Shown here: one piece after another, positions 63,793-64,000 of the stretch | Layout: each line of letters starts with the position of its first letter | Position numbering within the stretch: the first letter of the stretch is position 1 | Source of the DNA: Mesorhizobium_G sp050247155 | Lineage (GTDB): Bacteria; Pseudomonadota; Alphaproteobacteria; Rhizobiales; Rhizobiaceae | DNA length: 64,000 nt | Assembly (NCBI GenBank): GCA_050247155.1 | Contig: JBFWUS010000009.1 | Coordinates: 1 to 64,000 of the forward strand | Direction: 5' to 3' | Translations under genes and position numbers: made by a program | Notes under the pieces: model-generated | What the model was told of the DNA's origin: nothing | Databases searched by the model: none | The model's input: the letters and a program-made list of their open reading frames with translations, nothing else

Positions 63793-64000
63793 ATGCAGCG
63801 ACACGCCAATAGCCCCCTTTTCCTCGGCATCGATACCGGCGGCACCTACACCGACGCGGTGTTGTGGGCCGACGAAGCCGGCGGCAAGGGCAAAATCCTC
63901 GCCAAGGCCAAGGCGCTGACGACGCGCCATGATCTGGCCGTCGGCATTGGCGGCGCGGTCGACGCAGTGCTGAAAGCATCGAAAGCGGACGTTTCGGCCA
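63793..64000 (+). CDS. Hydantoinase/oxoprolinase A-like protein, partial
   Basis: The first 69 codons read FLGIDTGGTYTDAVLWADEA, the phosphate-binding N-terminus of hydantoinase A/oxoprolinase family proteins (actin-like ATPase fold), followed by KAKALTTRHDLAVGIGGAV. The rest is outside the window. Acting on ATP, such enzymes hydrolyse hydantoins, oxoproline or acetone-type substrates; which cannot be said here. Confidence 0.82.
   Translation, partial: MQRHANSPLFLGIDTGGTYTDAVLWADEAGGKGKILAKAKALTTRHDLAVGIGGAVDAVLKASKADVSA

Overview
The window reads as high-GC alphaproteobacterial DNA, most likely Hyphomicrobiales (Mesorhizobium/Aminobacter/Brucellaceae-like). The basis is the GC-rich coding style, a MucR/Ros-type regulator, rhizobial-type mobile-element genes (MOBP relaxase-helicase, ArdC-like and ParB-like proteins) and gyrB/gpmI of alphaproteobacterial type. 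No rRNA, tRNA or CRISPR array was recognised.

Two blocks are visible. Positions 1 to about 47.6 kb are accessory DNA: a large, composite and partly decayed integrative/conjugative or mobilizable element. Its backbone comprises two serine recombinases with a candidate res site (2.0-4.8 kb); a tightly overlapped minus-strand operon with a short TraG/VirD4-like coupling ATPase and several small membrane proteins (5.1-11.0 kb); a SprT-like metalloprotein (11.0 kb); an ArdC-like zincin, a MucR-like regulator and a ParB-like protein (32.4-36.5 kb); a three-gene toxin-antitoxin operon and a resolvase (36.9-38.1 kb); and a relaxase-helicase with MobC (44.2-47.4 kb). No VirB/Trb mating-pore genes are seen here.

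Cargo lies between these. It includes two HRxxGPA-repeat proteins at opposite ends of the cargo (11.9 and 40.7 kb), a PLD-like protein (12.6 kb), two membrane proteins (one clearly AT-rich) flanked by a diverged coding repeat (14.2-16.3 kb), two RTX-type calcium-binding proteins with a LuxR-type regulator (16.9-22.2 kb), an ECF sigma/anti-sigma operon (22.7-24.6 kb), NhaA and an AGCS symporter (25.3-28.0 kb), a complete bufferin (MNIO RiPP, copper-handling) operon bufA-bufB-bufC-DoxX (29.6-32.1 kb), and a TrkH potassium transporter sitting among gene relics (41.3-44.2 kb).

From about 47.6 kb the sequence becomes chromosome-like. The border is a truncated element gene abutting a decayed copy of a sugar-binding protein gene. 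Next comes an ABC sugar/polyol uptake and catabolism operon on the plus strand: binding protein (frameshifted here), RbsA-like ATPase, permease, SorC-type regulator, aldo/keto reductase, GlpD-like dehydrogenase, DhnA/LsrF-type aldolase and FGGY kinase. The genes overlap or nearly touch, suggesting one transcript that imports, phosphorylates, oxidises and cleaves an unidentified polyol or sugar. The window ends with a GMC-oxidoreductase relic, a degenerate DegP-like protein, gpmI, gyrB and the start of a hydantoinase A-like gene.
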